A DNA stretch of 64,000 nucleotides from Acidovorax sp. NCPPB 4044 (GCF_028069655.1 NZ_JAMCOS010000001.1:3688001-3752000), one strand, 5' to 3'. Shown: positions 40,789-51,090, counted from the first letter of the stretch. Notes: generated by a model from the sequence alone, not told the origin. A program made the numbers and translations.

Positions 40789-41877
40789 ATGGCCCGCATG
40801 ACGACGACGATGACCCCGCCCCCCCAAGGCACCTCCACCCCCTCCTCTCCTTTTGCGGCGGCTCCCGCGGGCGACGGCACCCGCAGGCGGCCGGCGCTTT
40901 CCATGCTCGATCTCGTGGCGGTGCGCGAGGGCGGCAGCGTGGCGGATGCGCTGAAGGTGGCGCTGCGCACTGCGCAGCACGTGGAGTCGCTCGGGTTCCA
41001 GCGCTACTGGCTGGCCGAGCACCACAACATGCCGGGCATCGCCAGCTCCGCCACGGCCGTGCTGGTGGGGCATATCGCGGGCGGCACGCGGTCGATCCGC
41101 GTGGGCTCGGGCGGCATCATGCTGCCCAACCATGCGCCGCTGGTGGTGGCCGAGGCGTTCGGCACGCTGGCCGAGCTGTACCCGGGCCGCATCGATCTGG
41201 GCCTGGGCCGCGCGCCCGGCACCGATGGACCGACCATGCGCGCGCTGCGCCGCGACCGCGTGGAAACGGAAGAGGATTTCCCGCGCGACGTGGCCGAGCT
41301 GCAGCGGCTGCTCGGGCCCGCGCAACCGGGCCAGCGCATCGTGGCCGTGCCCGGCGCGGACACGCAGGTGCCCATCTGGCTGCTGGGCTCCAGCCTGTTC
41401 TCGGCGCAGCTGGCGGCAGAGCGCGGGCTGCCCTACGCCTTCGCCTCGCATTTCGCGCCGCGCCTGCTGCACCCGGCGCTCGATCTGTACCGCCGGCTGT
41501 TCCGGCCTTCGGCGGTGCTCGACCGGCCCTACGTGGCGGTGGGCGTGCCCGTGATCGCCGCGCCGACGGATGCCGAGGCCGAATACCTCGCGAGTAGCAC
41601 CTACCAGCGGGTGCTGGGCATCCTGACCGGGCGGCGCGGCCTGCTGCAGCCCCCGGTGGAAGGCTACGCGGCGACGCTGTCGCCGCAGGAGCGCGCGGCC
41701 ATCGGCGATTTCCTGGCCGCGGGCGTGGTGGGCGGGCCGGAGACGGTGCGCAGCGGCCTGCAGGAACTGGCCGAGGCGACGCGCGCGGACGAATTCATGC
41801 TGGTGAGCGACGTGTACGACCCCGCGCTGCGGCTGCGCTCGCTGGAGATCGTCGCGCAGGCAGGCGCCACCGCCTGA
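40789..41877 (+). CDS. LLM-class flavin-dependent oxidoreductase
   Basis: Starts at 40789, 40798 and 40810 are all ATG in frame; none has a strong ribosome binding site, so the first is used tentatively (362 residues). The enzyme has the luciferase-like TIM-barrel pattern: [47 protein letters not shown] and [15 protein letters not shown]. This is the MsnO8/YhbW-like group of FMN-dependent monooxygenases. Substrate unknown. It is transcribed divergently from the CZB gene. Confidence 0.88.
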   Translation: MARMTTTMTPPPQGTSTPSSPFAAAPAGDGTRRRPALSMLDLVAVREGGSVADALKVALRTAQHVESLGFQRYWLAEHHNMPGIASSATAVLVGHIAGGTRSIRVGSGGIMLPNHAPLVVAEAFGTLAELYPGRIDLGLGRAPGTDGPTMRALRRDRVETEEDFPRDVAELQRLLGPAQPGQRIVAVPGADTQVPIWLLGSSLFSAQLAAERGLPYAFASHFAPRLLHPALDLYRRLFRPSAVLDRPYVAVGVPVIAAPTDAEAEYLASSTYQRVLGILTGRRGLLQPPVEGYAATLSPQERAAIGDFLAAGVVGGPETVRSGLQELAEATRADEFMLVSDVYDPALRLRSLEIVAQAGATA

Positions 41878-42026
41878 CGGCGCGCCAGGGCAGGCGCCCG
41901 GCAACGCGGGCGGCCCGACATCGGCAGCGGCTACCATCTCGCCCCAGGGTCCGCCGCGCCTGCGCGCACGGACCATCATCCTGCCGCCCGATCGACCGCA
42001 CTCCCCTTCCCTGACCGAGCCTCCGC

Positions 42027-43262
42027 ATGCCCGCCTTTTCCTTCGAAGCCCTCGACGCGCAGGGGCAGACCCGCAAAGGCACCCTCGAAGCCGACAACGC
42101 CAAGGCCGCGCGCAGCCTGCTGCGGGCCCAGGCGCTGGTGCCGCTGGCCGTGGAGGCGCTGGGCGCCGGCACGGGCGTGGCGGTCGATGGCAACGTGTCG
42201 CTGGGGCAGCGGCTGTTCACGCGGCCGGTGTTCGGCGCCACGCGCCTCGCCATCTGGACGCGCCAGCTCGCGGGGCTGGTGTCCTCGGGGCTGCCGCTGG
42301 AGCGTGCGCTCACCGCGCTGGCCGAAGAATCGGACAACGACCGCCAGCGCCACCTCCTGGCCACGCTGCGCGCCGAGGTGAATGCGGGCTCGACCTTCGC
42401 ACGGGCGCTGGCCGCCCATCCGCGCGAGTTCTCTTCCATCTACTGCGCGGTGATCGGCGCGGGCGAGTCGAGCGGGCACCTGGGCCTGGTGCTGGAGCGG
42501 CTGGCCGACGACCTGGAAGAGCGCCAGGCGTTGAAAGCCAAGCTCGTGGGGGCGGCGCTGTACCCGGCGATCGTCACGGCCGTGGCCATCGTGATCGTGC
42601 TCTTCCTCGTGGGCTACGTGGTGCCGCAGGTGGCCGCCGTGTTCGCGGGCGGCAAGCGCGCGCTGCCGTTCCTCACGGTGGCGATGATGGCCATCTCGGA
42701 TGCCGTGCGCCACTACGGCTGGGCCGGGCTGGGCGTGCTGGTGGTGGCGGCCCTCGGGCTGCGCTCGGCGCTGGCGCAGCCCCGCCTGCGCGAACGGTTC
42801 GACGCGGCCTGGCTGGGCCTGCCCGTGGTCGGCCGGCTCTCGCGCGGCTACAACGCGGCGCGCTTCACCGGCACGCTCTCGATGCTCGCGGGCGCGGGCG
42901 TGCCCATCCTGAAGGCCCTGCAGGCCGCCGCCGAAACGCTGAACAACACAGCCATGCGCGCCGATGCGCTGGACGCGCTGGTGCTGGTGCGCGAAGGCGC
43001 GCCGCTCGCCTCCGCGCTGGCGCAGAAGAAGCGCTTCCCCGGGCTGGTGTCGATGTTCGCGCGGCTGGGCGAGCAGACGGGCCAGTTGCCCCTGATGCTG
43101 CAGCGCGCCGCGGCGCAGCTCTCGGCCGAAGTGCAGCGCCGCGCGATGCAGTTGGCCACCGTGCTGGAGCCGCTGCTCATCCTGGCGATGGGCGTGATCG
43201 TGATGCTCATCGTGCTGGCCGTGCTGATGCCCATCATCCAGCTCAACCAGTTCGTGAAATAG
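42027..43262 (+). CDS. gspF: type II secretion / pilus assembly protein, GspF family
   Basis: The 411-residue protein begins MPAFSFEALDAQGQTRKG, the classic GspF opening, and has two homologous GspF domains (about 70-195 and 275-397), each preceding membrane helices, with a conserved end LMPIIQLNQFVK. GspF is the polytopic inner-membrane platform protein of the type II secretion system. The rest of a gsp cluster is not in the neighbourhood; the next gene encodes a 5'-nucleotidase. It is therefore an orphan here, possibly serving a system encoded elsewhere. Confidence 0.92.
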   Translation: MPAFSFEALDAQGQTRKGTLEADNAKAARSLLRAQALVPLAVEALGAGTGVAVDGNVSLGQRLFTRPVFGATRLAIWTRQLAGLVSSGLPLERALTALAEESDNDRQRHLLATLRAEVNAGSTFARALAAHPREFSSIYCAVIGAGESSGHLGLVLERLADDLEERQALKAKLVGAALYPAIVTAVAIVIVLFLVGYVVPQVAAVFAGGKRALPFLTVAMMAISDAVRHYGWAGLGVLVVAALGLRSALAQPRLRERFDAAWLGLPVVGRLSRGYNAARFTGTLSMLAGAGVPILKALQAAAETLNNTAMRADALDALVLVREGAPLASALAQKKRFPGLVSMFARLGEQTGQLPLMLQRAAAQLSAEVQRRAMQLATVLEPLLILAMGVIVMLIVLAVLMPIIQLNQFVK

Positions 43263-43315
43263 CCGCGCGTCCGCACGCACGCCGCGCCGCCGTCCCCCCT
43301 GCCCCACCCGCCACC

Positions 43316-44302
43316 ATGCCGATCACGCTGGAAGACAAGCTCGTCGTCGCGATCTCCTCGCGCGCGCTGTTCGATTTCGAGGAAGAGAACCGCCTCTTCG
43401 ACGCGGAGCACCCGCAGGCCTACATGCAGCTGCAGCTCGACCGGCTGGATGCGCCGGCGCGTCCGGGCGTGGCGTTCTCGCTCGTGAAGAAGCTGCTCGC
43501 CTTCAACGAGCCGGGCCACCAGCGCGTGGAGGTGGTGGTGCTCTCGCGCAACGATCCGGTGAGCGGCATGCGCATCTTCCGCTCGGCCAAGGCCGCCCAG
43601 GTGTCGCTGGAGCGCGGCGTGTTCACGCAGGGGCGCGATCCGTTCCGCTACCTGCGGCCGCTGGGCGCGCACCTGTTCCTCTCGGCCAACGAGAAGGATG
43701 TGAGCGAGGCGCTGGCGCTGGGCTACCCGGCCGCGCGCGTGCTCACGGAATCGGTGCAGGCCAGCCATGCCAACCCCAGCGAAGTGCGCATCGCCTTCGA
43801 CGGCGACGCGGTGCTGTTCTCCGACGAGGCCGAGCGCGTGTTCCAGAGCGAAGGATTGGCCGCATTCCAGCGGCACGAGACCGACAAGGTGGCGCAGCCG
43901 CTGCCCGACGGCCCGTTCAAGCCGCTGCTGGCCGCGCTGCACCGGCTGCAGCAGGCCGCCGCGGGCAGCGAGACCGGCATGCGCATCCGCACCGCGCTCG
44001 TCACGGCGCGCAGCGCGCCCGCGCACGAGCGTGCCATCCAGACGCTGATGAGCTGGAACATCGCGGTGGATGAGGCCATGTTCCTCGGCGGGCTCGAAAA
44101 AGGCGGCTTCCTGCGCGAGTTCGAACCGGATTTCTTCTTCGACGACCAGACGGGCCACGTCACCTCGGCCGCGCGCCACGTGCCGGCCGGCCACGTCACC
44201 AGCGGCATCTCGAACGTGCCGCGAATCCCTGCCGGTCCTGCGGGCGCCACCCCGGAACCCGCCGGTACGGCAGAGGCGGCAGTCCCGGCGGCGGCCCGTT
44301 GA
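43316..44302 (+). CDS. 5'-nucleotidase (cytosolic NT5C1-like family)
   Basis: The 328-residue protein begins MPITLEDKLVVAISSRALFDFEEEN. The segment FSLVKKLLAFNEP, VVVLSRNDPVSGMRIF, IAFDGDAVLFSDEAERVF and a closing LRTALVTAR-like region match PF06189 (5-nucleotidase), an HAD-superfamily group that dephosphorylates nucleoside monophosphates such as AMP. FDGDAVLF carries acidic catalytic residues. The Pro/Ala-rich end is variable. The last 4 bases overlap an in-frame upstream ATG of the EF-hand gene. Confidence 0.88.
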   Translation: MPITLEDKLVVAISSRALFDFEEENRLFDAEHPQAYMQLQLDRLDAPARPGVAFSLVKKLLAFNEPGHQRVEVVVLSRNDPVSGMRIFRSAKAAQVSLERGVFTQGRDPFRYLRPLGAHLFLSANEKDVSEALALGYPAARVLTESVQASHANPSEVRIAFDGDAVLFSDEAERVFQSEGLAAFQRHETDKVAQPLPDGPFKPLLAALHRLQQAAAGSETGMRIRTALVTARSAPAHERAIQTLMSWNIAVDEAMFLGGLEKGGFLREFEPDFFFDDQTGHVTSAARHVPAGHVTSGISNVPRIPAGPAGATPEPAGTAEAAVPAAAR

Positions 44303-44397
44303 CGCCCGCGCAGCCGGCAGGGGCAAAGTTGTGCAACCCGCTGCAACCGTGCGTGAAAGCCTGCGCGCGCCGATTGCAAACCGCCGTCGCCGCGCCC

Positions 44398-44982
44398 ATG
44401 TGTGACACCATGCCCCGCATGTACGACGCCACCCGCCACGCTTTGCTGCAACGCCCCTCCACCGTCTCCACCGGCTCCACTGCCTCCGCTGCCGATGCAT
44501 CCCGACCCGCATGGCGCTCGAGTCGCCCGGCTGCCGTCCGCGCACGGGCGCTGACGGGCTGGCAGGACAGCCCCCAGCGCCGGGCCCTGGCGGCCCTGCT
44601 CGTGTCTGCGGGGGTGCTGTGCGCCCTGCTGGCGGCTGCGCCGGTCCACGCGCAGGCGACCGCCGCGCCGCGTGCGGCCGCTGCGCCCGCCTCGGCGCCG
44701 GCTTCCGCCGCCAGCGCTCCGCTCTCCAAGGGCGAGATCAAGGCCATGCGCGAATTCAAGATGCTGGATTTCAACGGCGACAACAAGCTCAGCCGTTCGG
44801 AGGTGGCGCTGTTCCCGCGGCTGGCCGGGGCCTTCGACGATGCCGACACCGACCACGACGGCTATGTGTCGTACGAAGAGGTGCGCGCTTTCGCGATCAA
44901 ATACCGCGCCGAGCGCGACAAGGCCCGGGCAGCGGCTGCGGCGGCCTCCGCCCCGGCCGCCAAGCCGGCCGGCGCCCAGTGA
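44398..44982 (+). CDS. EF-hand calcium-binding protein, secreted or anchored
   Basis: The start is uncertain (ATG at 44299, 44398, 44410 or 44419); 44398 is used. A hydrophobic segment (ALAALLVSAGVLCALLAAAPVHAQ) acts as signal or anchor, followed by an Ala/Pro-rich linker. Two EF-hand loops follow: DFNGDNKLSRSEV and DTDHDGYVSYEEV, each with the expected Asp/Asn/Glu ligands. The C-terminus is Ala/Lys-rich. It would bind Ca2+ in the periplasm. A dispersed repeat (45010-45075) follows the stop. Confidence 0.75.
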   Translation: MCDTMPRMYDATRHALLQRPSTVSTGSTASAADASRPAWRSSRPAAVRARALTGWQDSPQRRALAALLVSAGVLCALLAAAPVHAQATAAPRAAAAPASAPASAASAPLSKGEIKAMREFKMLDFNGDNKLSRSEVALFPRLAGAFDDADTDHDGYVSYEEVRAFAIKYRAERDKARAAAAAASAPAAKPAGAQ

Positions 44983-45009
44983 CCGGCGCTGGCGGCAGCG
45001 CTACAGCAT

Positions 45010-45075
45010 TCAAGGTCAAAAACCCTTCATGCCGCCGGATTCATTCAATAGTTTGCTATATTTTTGATAGCGAAT
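45010..45075 (+). repeat. dispersed hairpin repeat, copy 2
   Basis: It carries the shared core CATGCCGCCGGATTCATT followed by CAATAGTTTGCTATAT, then an imperfect hairpin (TTGCTAT with ATAGCGAA). It begins 28 bases after the stop of the EF-hand gene in the same orientation. Confidence 0.78.
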
Positions 45076-45087
45076 TGCCACCCGGTG

Positions 45088-45519
45088 TCACGAACCGCCG
45101 GTGCGCTTGATCTTGGGATCGGAATAGGTCAGCGGCTCGTTCTTGGCCTGCTGCGACATGCGCTCCTGCAGGGAGTTCTTGTTCACCTCCTGCGCCATGT
45201 CGATGGCCGTGCCGCTGGCGCGCCACATGGACTGGATGAACTCCAGGAGCTGCTTGTAGATGGGCTCCGGCGGCGGCTCCTTGGGCTCCTCGGCTTCTTC
45301 CTTCTTCTTGACCTCGGTCCAGTCGCGGTTGGAGGGGTCGGCGTCCGAGGGCTTCTCGGGCTCGCGGATGGTGACGCCCTCGCCCAGGCGGTCGGTGGAT
45401 TCCACCGGCATCACCCCGTTCACGGGCCGGACCGGCACCGCGCCGGAGGCACCGGTGGAGTACAAATCGGCGCCCTGAGGACGCCAGTGCGGCGATCGAT
45501 CGACAGGTGGCATTTGCAT
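45088..45519 (-). CDS. hypothetical protein, 143 aa, charged
   Basis: The product begins MQMPPVDRSPHWRPQGADLY. It has a central Lys/Glu/Pro-rich stretch (TEVKKKEEAEEPKEPPPEP) and a helical C-terminal half (YKQLLEFIQSMWRASGTAIDMAQEVNK). There is no signal peptide or membrane helix. It has its own unit, downstream of the terminator at 45587-45622. I do not recognise a family. I looked for a PIP box upstream because of the effector genes in this window and found none. Confidence 0.65.
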   Translation of the reverse strand: MQMPPVDRSPHWRPQGADLYSTGASGAVPVRPVNGVMPVESTDRLGEGVTIREPEKPSDADPSNRDWTEVKKKEEAEEPKEPPPEPIYKQLLEFIQSMWRASGTAIDMAQEVNKNSLQERMSQQAKNEPLTYSDPKIKRTGGS

Positions 45520-45586
45520 GGCAGGTTCCGGTGGTTACAGGGTGCGGCCGGGGGGAGCTAACCCCGTCTCGTACATCCATAACGGC

Positions 45587-45622
45587 AAAAAGAAGGGTGA
45601 ATTAAGCCCTTTTTTCACCTTC
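45587..45622 (-). terminator. intrinsic terminator of the DUF1854/ABC transporter unit
   Basis: On the minus strand GAAGGTGAA pairs with TTCACCCTTC (one bulged C) and is followed by TTTTT. It lies 92 bases after the DUF1854 stop and isolates the unit from the hypothetical gene at 45088-45519. Confidence 0.7.
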
Positions 45623-45713
45623 GCGCCGATTTAAGGGTTTACCCCTATCTTTTGCCGTCCACGGCTGTCGCGGCCGGGTCATGCGCGCCGGGCCTGCCCC
45701 GGCGCCGGCGCGG

Positions 45714-46196
45714 CTACAGGAACCGCTCGAGCAGGCGCCGGGAGGCACGGTCGAGCGCGCCCACGTCCGGCACGCGGAACTGCACGCCATCGGCCGCGGC
45801 GATCAGCAGCGCGCTGCGGCTGCCCAGGCGCCGGATGTCTTCCTCGGCCTTCAGCACCAGTTGCGCCGTACCCCGGTCGGTTTCCACCGTCCAGGTGCTG
45901 GGCGTGGTGAATCCCGAGACGGCGGTGATCTGCGTGATAGTGGGCACGAACTCGCGCGCCGCCAGTTCTTCCTCGATCAGCGCGCGGGCCGGCGCATCGA
46001 TCTGCTCCAGCCGGTCGATCCACAGCAGTTCATGGCCATCCGGCCCGACGAGCGAGAGGCCCTCGTGCGGCGCCGCGATGGGGAAGGCCCGCACCGGGAC
46101 GGCCTCGTGCACCGTGCCATCGGCCTGCGTGAGCACGAGCCGGCCGTGGGCGTTGCGGGCCAGCGCCAGGGTGAGAGGGGTGAAGGATGGGGTCAT
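45714..46196 (-). CDS. DUF1854 protein, cyanophycin-associated
   Basis: I chose the ATG at 46196 ([18 protein letters not shown]), giving 160 residues. Segments [31 protein letters not shown] and [27 protein letters not shown] are characteristic of DUF1854. Family members are encoded with a dedicated ABC transporter next to cyanophycin synthetases in proteobacteria, as here. The gene starts 52 bases after the transporter stop, in the same operon. The molecular role is unknown; transport or regulation of cyanophycin building blocks has been suggested only by context. Confidence 0.85.
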   Translation of the reverse strand: MTPSFTPLTLALARNAHGRLVLTQADGTVHEAVPVRAFPIAAPHEGLSLVGPDGHELLWIDRLEQIDAPARALIEEELAAREFVPTITQITAVSGFTTPSTWTVETDRGTAQLVLKAEEDIRRLGSRSALLIAAADGVQFRVPDVGALDRASRRLLERFL

Positions 46197-46248
46197 CGGA
46201 ATCCGCGGCGCACGGCGCCGGCCAGGAAGAGGGAACGGAAGAACGGCG

Positions 46249-48570
46249 TCATTGCTGGCCGGCGGGGTGCGAGGGGTGCAGCAGCGCGCTTTCGACCACG
46301 ACGAGGCCCGACGCCTCGGCGTCTTCCTCGGCGCGGCGGGCCTGGGCCTCGTACAGGCGCCAGTAGGCGCCCTGCTTTTCCATGAGGGCATCGTGCGGGC
46401 CGACCTCGACGATCTCGCCGCGGTCCATGACCACGAGGCGGTCGGCCTTGCGCAGCGTGGAGAGCCGGTGGGCGATGGCGATGGTGGTGCGCCCCTGCAC
46501 GAGGTTGTCCAGCGCCTTCTGGATCTCCTTTTCGGTCTCGGTGTCCACGGCAGAGGTCGCCTCGTCGAGGATCAGGATGCGCGGGTCGATCAGCAGCGCG
46601 CGCGCGATGCTGATGCGCTGGCGCTCCCCGCCGGAGAGGCCCTGCCCGCGCTCGCCCACCAGCGAGTCGTAGCCGTGCGGCAGGCGCAGGATGAATTCGT
46701 GCGCATGGGCCGCGCGGGCAGCGGCGACGATCTCGTCGCGCGTGGCGTCGGGCTTGCCGTAGGCGATGTTCTCCGCGATGGTGCCGAAGAACAGGAAGGG
46801 CTCCTGCAGCACCAGGCCGATGTGGCGGCGGTAGTCGGCCACGCGCAGGCGGCGCACGTCCACGCCGTCCACCTGGATCGAGCCTTCGGTCGCGTCGTAG
46901 AAGCGGCTGATGAGGTTCACCAGCGTGCTCTTGCCCGAGCCGCTGTGGCCCACGAGGCCGATCATCTCGCCGGGCCGGATGTCGAGGTTCAGCCCCTTGA
47001 TGACCGAGCGGCTGCCGTAGCGGAAGCCCAGGTTGCGCATCGCGATGGCGCCGCGCACGTGGTTCATCTCCACGGGCTGCGCGGGGTCGGGCACGTTGCT
47101 CACGTGGTCCAGGATGTCGAAGATGCGCTTCGCGCCCGCCGCGGCCTTCTGCGTAACGGAAACGATGCGGCTCATCGAATCGAGCCGCGTGTAGAAGCGG
47201 CCGATGTAGGCGATGAAGGCCGCCAGCACACCCACCGTGATCTGGTTGTGCGCCACCAGCCAGATGCCGAAGCCCCACACCACCAGCAGGCCGACCTCGG
47301 TCATGAGCGAGACCGTGGGCGTGAACAGCGACCAGGTCTTGTTGAGCCGGTCGTTCACTTCCAGGTTGTGCTGGTTCGCGTCGCGAAAGCGCTGGGCCTC
47401 TCGCTTTTCCTGGGCGAAGGCCTTCACCACGCGGATGCCGGGGATCGTGTCGGCCAGCACGTTGGTCACCTCGGACCACACGCGGTCGATCTTCTCGAAG
47501 CCGGTCCGCAGCCGGTCGCGCACGTTGTGGATGAGCCAGGCGATGAACGGCAGCGGCACCAGCGTGACCAGGGCAAGCCAGGGGTTGATCGAGAACAGGA
47601 TGCCCGCGGTCATGAGGATCATGAGCACGTCGGTCATGAAGTCGAGCGCATGCAGCGAAAGGAAAACGTTGATGCGGTCCGTTTCCGAGCCGATGCGCGC
47701 CATCAGGTCGCCGGTGCGCTTGCCGCCGAAGTAATCGAGCGAGAGCCGCAGCAGGTGCTCGTAGGTGGTGGTGCGCAGGTCGGCGCCGATGCGCTCCGAC
47801 ACCAGCGCGAGGATGTAGGTGCGCGCCCAGCCCAGACCCCAGGCCAGCAGCGCCGAGAGCAGCAGCCCGCCCAGGTACAGCGCCACCAGATTCACCGGAA
47901 TCTGCTGGCCGTTCTGGTAGGGGATGAGGATGTCATCCATGAGCGGGATCGTCAGGTAGGGCGGGACCAGCGTCGCGGCCGTGGAGGCCAGCGTGAGCCC
48001 GAAGCCGGTCGCGAGCTGCTTGCGGTAGGGCCGCGCGAAGCGCCACAGCCGCAGCAGCACCCAGGTGGAGGTGGGCGGCGCCTGCGTGCGGGCGCAGGCC
48101 GGGCATTCGTCGCTGTCGGGCGGCAAAACGGCGTGGCAGGTGGGGCAGCGCGGCTCGTCGTCGCCGTGCTGGGCCGCACCCTCTGCGCCGGGGCGCGTGA
48201 GGCGCGCGAGCTGCTGCTCGAACTTCTGCACGAGCCGCAGGGCCTGCGGATGGGCGCCGAGCGTGAACCGCCAGAGCGCGAGGCGCCGCTCGGAATCGTG
48301 CAGCTCGAGCGTGCCGACACCGCCGTGGTCGAGCAGGCGAAGGGCCAGGCCGGGCGCCAGGGGCCACTGCTGGAGCGGGCCTCCGGCCTCGCGGGAGAGC
48401 AGCCGCCGGTCGGTCAATGCCAGCAGGCCGCGGACGAAGCGCAGGGAGGCGCTCAGGTCAACCTCCAGCGCCGCTGTTACGTTTTCGTCGGAAGCGAGTT
48501 CCGCCCGCAATTCGTCCCCGGCAGGGGGCGTCAAGACACCGAAGGCGTCCACAGGATGGTGATTTTGCAT
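46249..48570 (-). CDS. ABC transporter (permease-ATPase fusion), cyanophycin-associated
   Basis: The ATG at 48570 gives 773 residues ([18 protein letters not shown]). An N-terminal domain of about 130 residues is followed by a zinc-ribbon-like pair CPTC/CPAC near 143-160. Then come six membrane helices (about 185-465) and an ATPase domain with Walker A (GHSGSGKST), [10 protein letters not shown], Walker B (ILILDEATS) and a switch His (AIAHRLST). The fusion is a type IV half-transporter exporter. The extra N-terminal domain and ribbon mark the cyanophycin-linked subgroup. The substrate is unknown. It is divergent from the first synthetase gene across a 239-base region that may hold promoters for both. 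Confidence 0.9.
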   Translation of the reverse strand: MQNHHPVDAFGVLTPPAGDELRAELASDENVTAALEVDLSASLRFVRGLLALTDRRLLSREAGGPLQQWPLAPGLALRLLDHGGVGTLELHDSERRLALWRFTLGAHPQALRLVQKFEQQLARLTRPGAEGAAQHGDDEPRCPTCHAVLPPDSDECPACARTQAPPTSTWVLLRLWRFARPYRKQLATGFGLTLASTAATLVPPYLTIPLMDDILIPYQNGQQIPVNLVALYLGGLLLSALLAWGLGWARTYILALVSERIGADLRTTTYEHLLRLSLDYFGGKRTGDLMARIGSETDRINVFLSLHALDFMTDVLMILMTAGILFSINPWLALVTLVPLPFIAWLIHNVRDRLRTGFEKIDRVWSEVTNVLADTIPGIRVVKAFAQEKREAQRFRDANQHNLEVNDRLNKTWSLFTPTVSLMTEVGLLVVWGFGIWLVAHNQITVGVLAAFIAYIGRFYTRLDSMSRIVSVTQKAAAGAKRIFDILDHVSNVPDPAQPVEMNHVRGAIAMRNLGFRYGSRSVIKGLNLDIRPGEMIGLVGHSGSGKSTLVNLISRFYDATEGSIQVDGVDVRRLRVADYRRHIGLVLQEPFLFFGTIAENIAYGKPDATRDEIVAAARAAHAHEFILRLPHGYDSLVGERGQGLSGGERQRISIARALLIDPRILILDEATSAVDTETEKEIQKALDNLVQGRTTIAIAHRLSTLRKADRLVVMDRGEIVEVGPHDALMEKQGAYWRLYEAQARRAEEDAEASGLVVVESALLHPSHPAGQQ

Positions 48571-48809
48571 TTTGGTTCGTGGTTCCGTCCCGGGTGGCCC
48601 GGGAAGCCAGCCCGTGTGCTGGCAGGCATTGTCCCCGAAGCATCGGGCAGCCGGTCGGCATCGGCGTCTAACGCAGCGACGGCGCTCCCCGCTGACACCT
48701 CCCACCCCGCGGGACAGCCCGGCGGTTGAGCGCCCGAAGCTGGCGCACAATCCCCCGACTGTCCCTTCCGCTCGGCCCTGCCGGTCCCGTTTCCTTTACG
48801 CTGCAACCC

Positions 48810-51038
48810 ATGGCGACGACATTCCCCGACATCCAACTGCTGCGCATCAACTACCTGCGCGGACCCAACATCTGGACGTACCGCCCGGTGCTCGAAGTCT
48901 GGCTGGACCTCGGCGCGCTGGAAGACCACCCGTCCAACGCCCTGCCCGGCTTCAACGAGCGCCTCACGCGCTGGCTGCCGGCCCTCATTGAGCACCACTG
49001 CGGCGTGGGCGAGCGCGGCGGCTTCCTGCAGCGGCTGGAGAGCGGCACCTGGTGCGGCCACGTTCTGGAGCACATCGTGATCGAGCTGCTCAACCTCTCG
49101 GGCATGCCGACGGGCTTCGGGCAGACGCGCAGCACGAGCCAGCGCGGCGTGTACCGCATGGTGTTCCGTGCCCGCGACGAGCGCGTGGCCCGCGTGGCGC
49201 TGGAGCAGGGCCACCGCCTCATCATGGCGGCCATCAACGACCAGCCCTTCGACGTCGCCGCGGCCGTGGCCCGCGTGCGCACCGAAGTGGACGACCAGTA
49301 CCTCGGCCCCAGCACTGCCTGCATCGTGACCGCGGCCACCGACCGCGGCATCCCCCACATCCGGCTCAACGACGGCAACCTCGTGCAGCTGGGCTACGGC
49401 GCCTCGCAGCGCCGCATCTGGACCGCCGAGAGCGAGTTCACGAGCGCCATCGCCGAAGGCATCGCGAGCGACAAGGACCTCACCAAGAGCCTGCTGCAGT
49501 CGTGCGGCGTGCCGGTGCCCGAGGGCCAGATCGTGAACAGCCCCGAGGAGGCCTGGGAGGCCGCCCAGGACATCGGCCTGCCCGTGGTGGTGAAGCCTTC
49601 GGACGGCAACCACGGCCGCGGCGTGACGCTGGACCTGCGCAAGAAGGAAGACATCGAAGCCGCCTACCACGCCGCCTACCCCGAGGGCAGCGACGTGATC
49701 GTGGAGCGCTTCATCCCCGGCGACGAGCACCGGCTGCTCGTGGTCGGAGGCCGCGTGGTGGCCGCCGCGCGCGGCGAGGTGGTGAGCATCACCGGCAACG
49801 GCCGCTCCACCGTGCAGGAACTCATCGACGCCCAGCTCAATTCGGACCCGCGCCGCGGCTACGAGGAAGAGTACCCGCTCGAGTTGATCGAAGTGGCCGA
49901 CAACCCCGCCGTCCAGCTCGAGCTGAAGCGCCAGGACCTCGCGGCCGACTCCGTGCCCGAGGCGGGGCGGCAGGTCGTGGTGCAGCGCAACGGCAACGTG
50001 GCCGTGGACTGCACGGACGAAGTGCACCCCGACGTGGCGTACACGGCCGCGCTGGCGGCCAAGGTGGTGGGGCTGGACATCGCCGGCATCGACCTCGTGG
50101 CGCAGGACATCGCCCGGCCGCTGCAGGACCAGGGCGGCGCGATCGTCGAGGTGAACGCCGGCCCCGGCCTGCTGATGCACCTGAAGCCCGCCATCGGCGC
50201 TCCCCGCCCCGTGGGCCAGGCGATCGCCGAGCACCTGTTCCCCGCGGCCGACGACGCGCCGGAAGGCACCGTCGGCCGCATCCCGCTGGTGGGCGTGGCC
50301 GGCACGCGCGGCACCGCCACCATCGCCCGCGTGGTGGGGTGGCTCATGCACCTGGGCGGCCGGCACACGGGCCTGGCCTGCCGCGAGGGCCTGTTCCTCG
50401 ACCGCCGCTGCGTGGACACCACCGACAGCGCCCACTGGGAAGCGGCGCACCGCCTGCTCATGAACCAGATGGTGCAGGCCGCCGTGATCGAGAACGATGC
50501 GCGCACCATCCTGCGCGACGGCCTCGCGTACGACCGCTGCCAGGTGGGCGTGGTCACCGACATGGACGGCAAGGACGCGCTGGCCGAGTTCGACGTGCAG
50601 GACCAGGACCAGATGTACAAGGTGCTGCGCACGCAGGTGGACGTGGTGCTGCCCGGCGGCGCGGCGGTGCTCAATGCCGCCGAGCCGCAGGTGCTGGAAC
50701 TGGCCCCGCTGTCCGACGGTGCCGTGGTGCTCTACGCACAGGACGGCACGCTGCCGGCCATCGCCGAGCACCGTGCCCAGGACGGCGGCCGGGCGGTCTT
50801 CGTGAAGAACGGCCGCGTGGTGCTGGCCACCGGTTCGGCCGAGCACGTGCTGGCGCCGCTGGCCGACCTCACCTTCGGCCGCCATGCGGTGCAGACCGAC
50901 CCCGACACGCTGCTGGCCATCGTGGCCACGGCCTGGGCGCTGGACGTCGCGCCGGACCTCATCGGTGCCGGCATCAAGACCTTCGAGCCCGAGCCGCCCT
51001 GCCCGCCCGCGCACGCCACGGCCCTGACCGGCGCCTGA
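48810..51038 (+). CDS. cyanophycin synthetase-like protein with degenerate Mur-ligase P-loop
   Basis: I chose the ATG at 48810 (MATTFPDIQLLRINYLRGPN). The 742-residue protein has the N-domain, an ATP-grasp domain (about 215-480, with VVKPSDGNHGRGVTLDL and IVEVNAGPGLLMHL) and a shortened Mur-ligase-like domain. In canonical CphA the ATP-binding loop is GTNGKTTT; here it is GTRGTATI (near 497-504), lacking the Lys, and the following DNIGAGDHLG-type segment is TDMDGKDALA. The Asp-adding ATP-grasp site looks intact, whereas the Arg-adding site should be unable to bind ATP normally. Tandem pairs of this kind are known in Ralstonia-like bacteria. It may act as a partner subunit of the next gene. 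Confidence 0.85.
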   Translation: MATTFPDIQLLRINYLRGPNIWTYRPVLEVWLDLGALEDHPSNALPGFNERLTRWLPALIEHHCGVGERGGFLQRLESGTWCGHVLEHIVIELLNLSGMPTGFGQTRSTSQRGVYRMVFRARDERVARVALEQGHRLIMAAINDQPFDVAAAVARVRTEVDDQYLGPSTACIVTAATDRGIPHIRLNDGNLVQLGYGASQRRIWTAESEFTSAIAEGIASDKDLTKSLLQSCGVPVPEGQIVNSPEEAWEAAQDIGLPVVVKPSDGNHGRGVTLDLRKKEDIEAAYHAAYPEGSDVIVERFIPGDEHRLLVVGGRVVAAARGEVVSITGNGRSTVQELIDAQLNSDPRRGYEEEYPLELIEVADNPAVQLELKRQDLAADSVPEAGRQVVVQRNGNVAVDCTDEVHPDVAYTAALAAKVVGLDIAGIDLVAQDIARPLQDQGGAIVEVNAGPGLLMHLKPAIGAPRPVGQAIAEHLFPAADDAPEGTVGRIPLVGVAGTRGTATIARVVGWLMHLGGRHTGLACREGLFLDRRCVDTTDSAHWEAAHRLLMNQMVQAAVIENDARTILRDGLAYDRCQVGVVTDMDGKDALAEFDVQDQDQMYKVLRTQVDVVLPGGAAVLNAAEPQVLELAPLSDGAVVLYAQDGTLPAIAEHRAQDGGRAVFVKNGRVVLATGSAEHVLAPLADLTFGRHAVQTDPDTLLAIVATAWALDVAPDLIGAGIKTFEPEPPCPPAHATALTGA

Positions 51039-51090
51039 ACGCCCCGCCGCCCGCCTTCCGACCGAGAAGAACCAAGAGAGCATTTTCCCC

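Noticed and set aside
45064..45561. Plus-strand frame of 165 residues opposite the 45088-45519 gene
   Set aside because: Antisense shadow with Leu/Gly/His-rich composition; the minus-strand frame has normal composition.
45520..45580. PIP box for the hypothetical gene at 45088-45519
   Set aside because: Only isolated TTCG/CGAA sequences are found, without the 15-base spacing.
45602..45635. Two TTAAG sequences near the DUF1854 terminator
   Set aside because: They are 29 bases apart, not a multiple suited to tandem binding at 11 bases, and lie in a terminator region.
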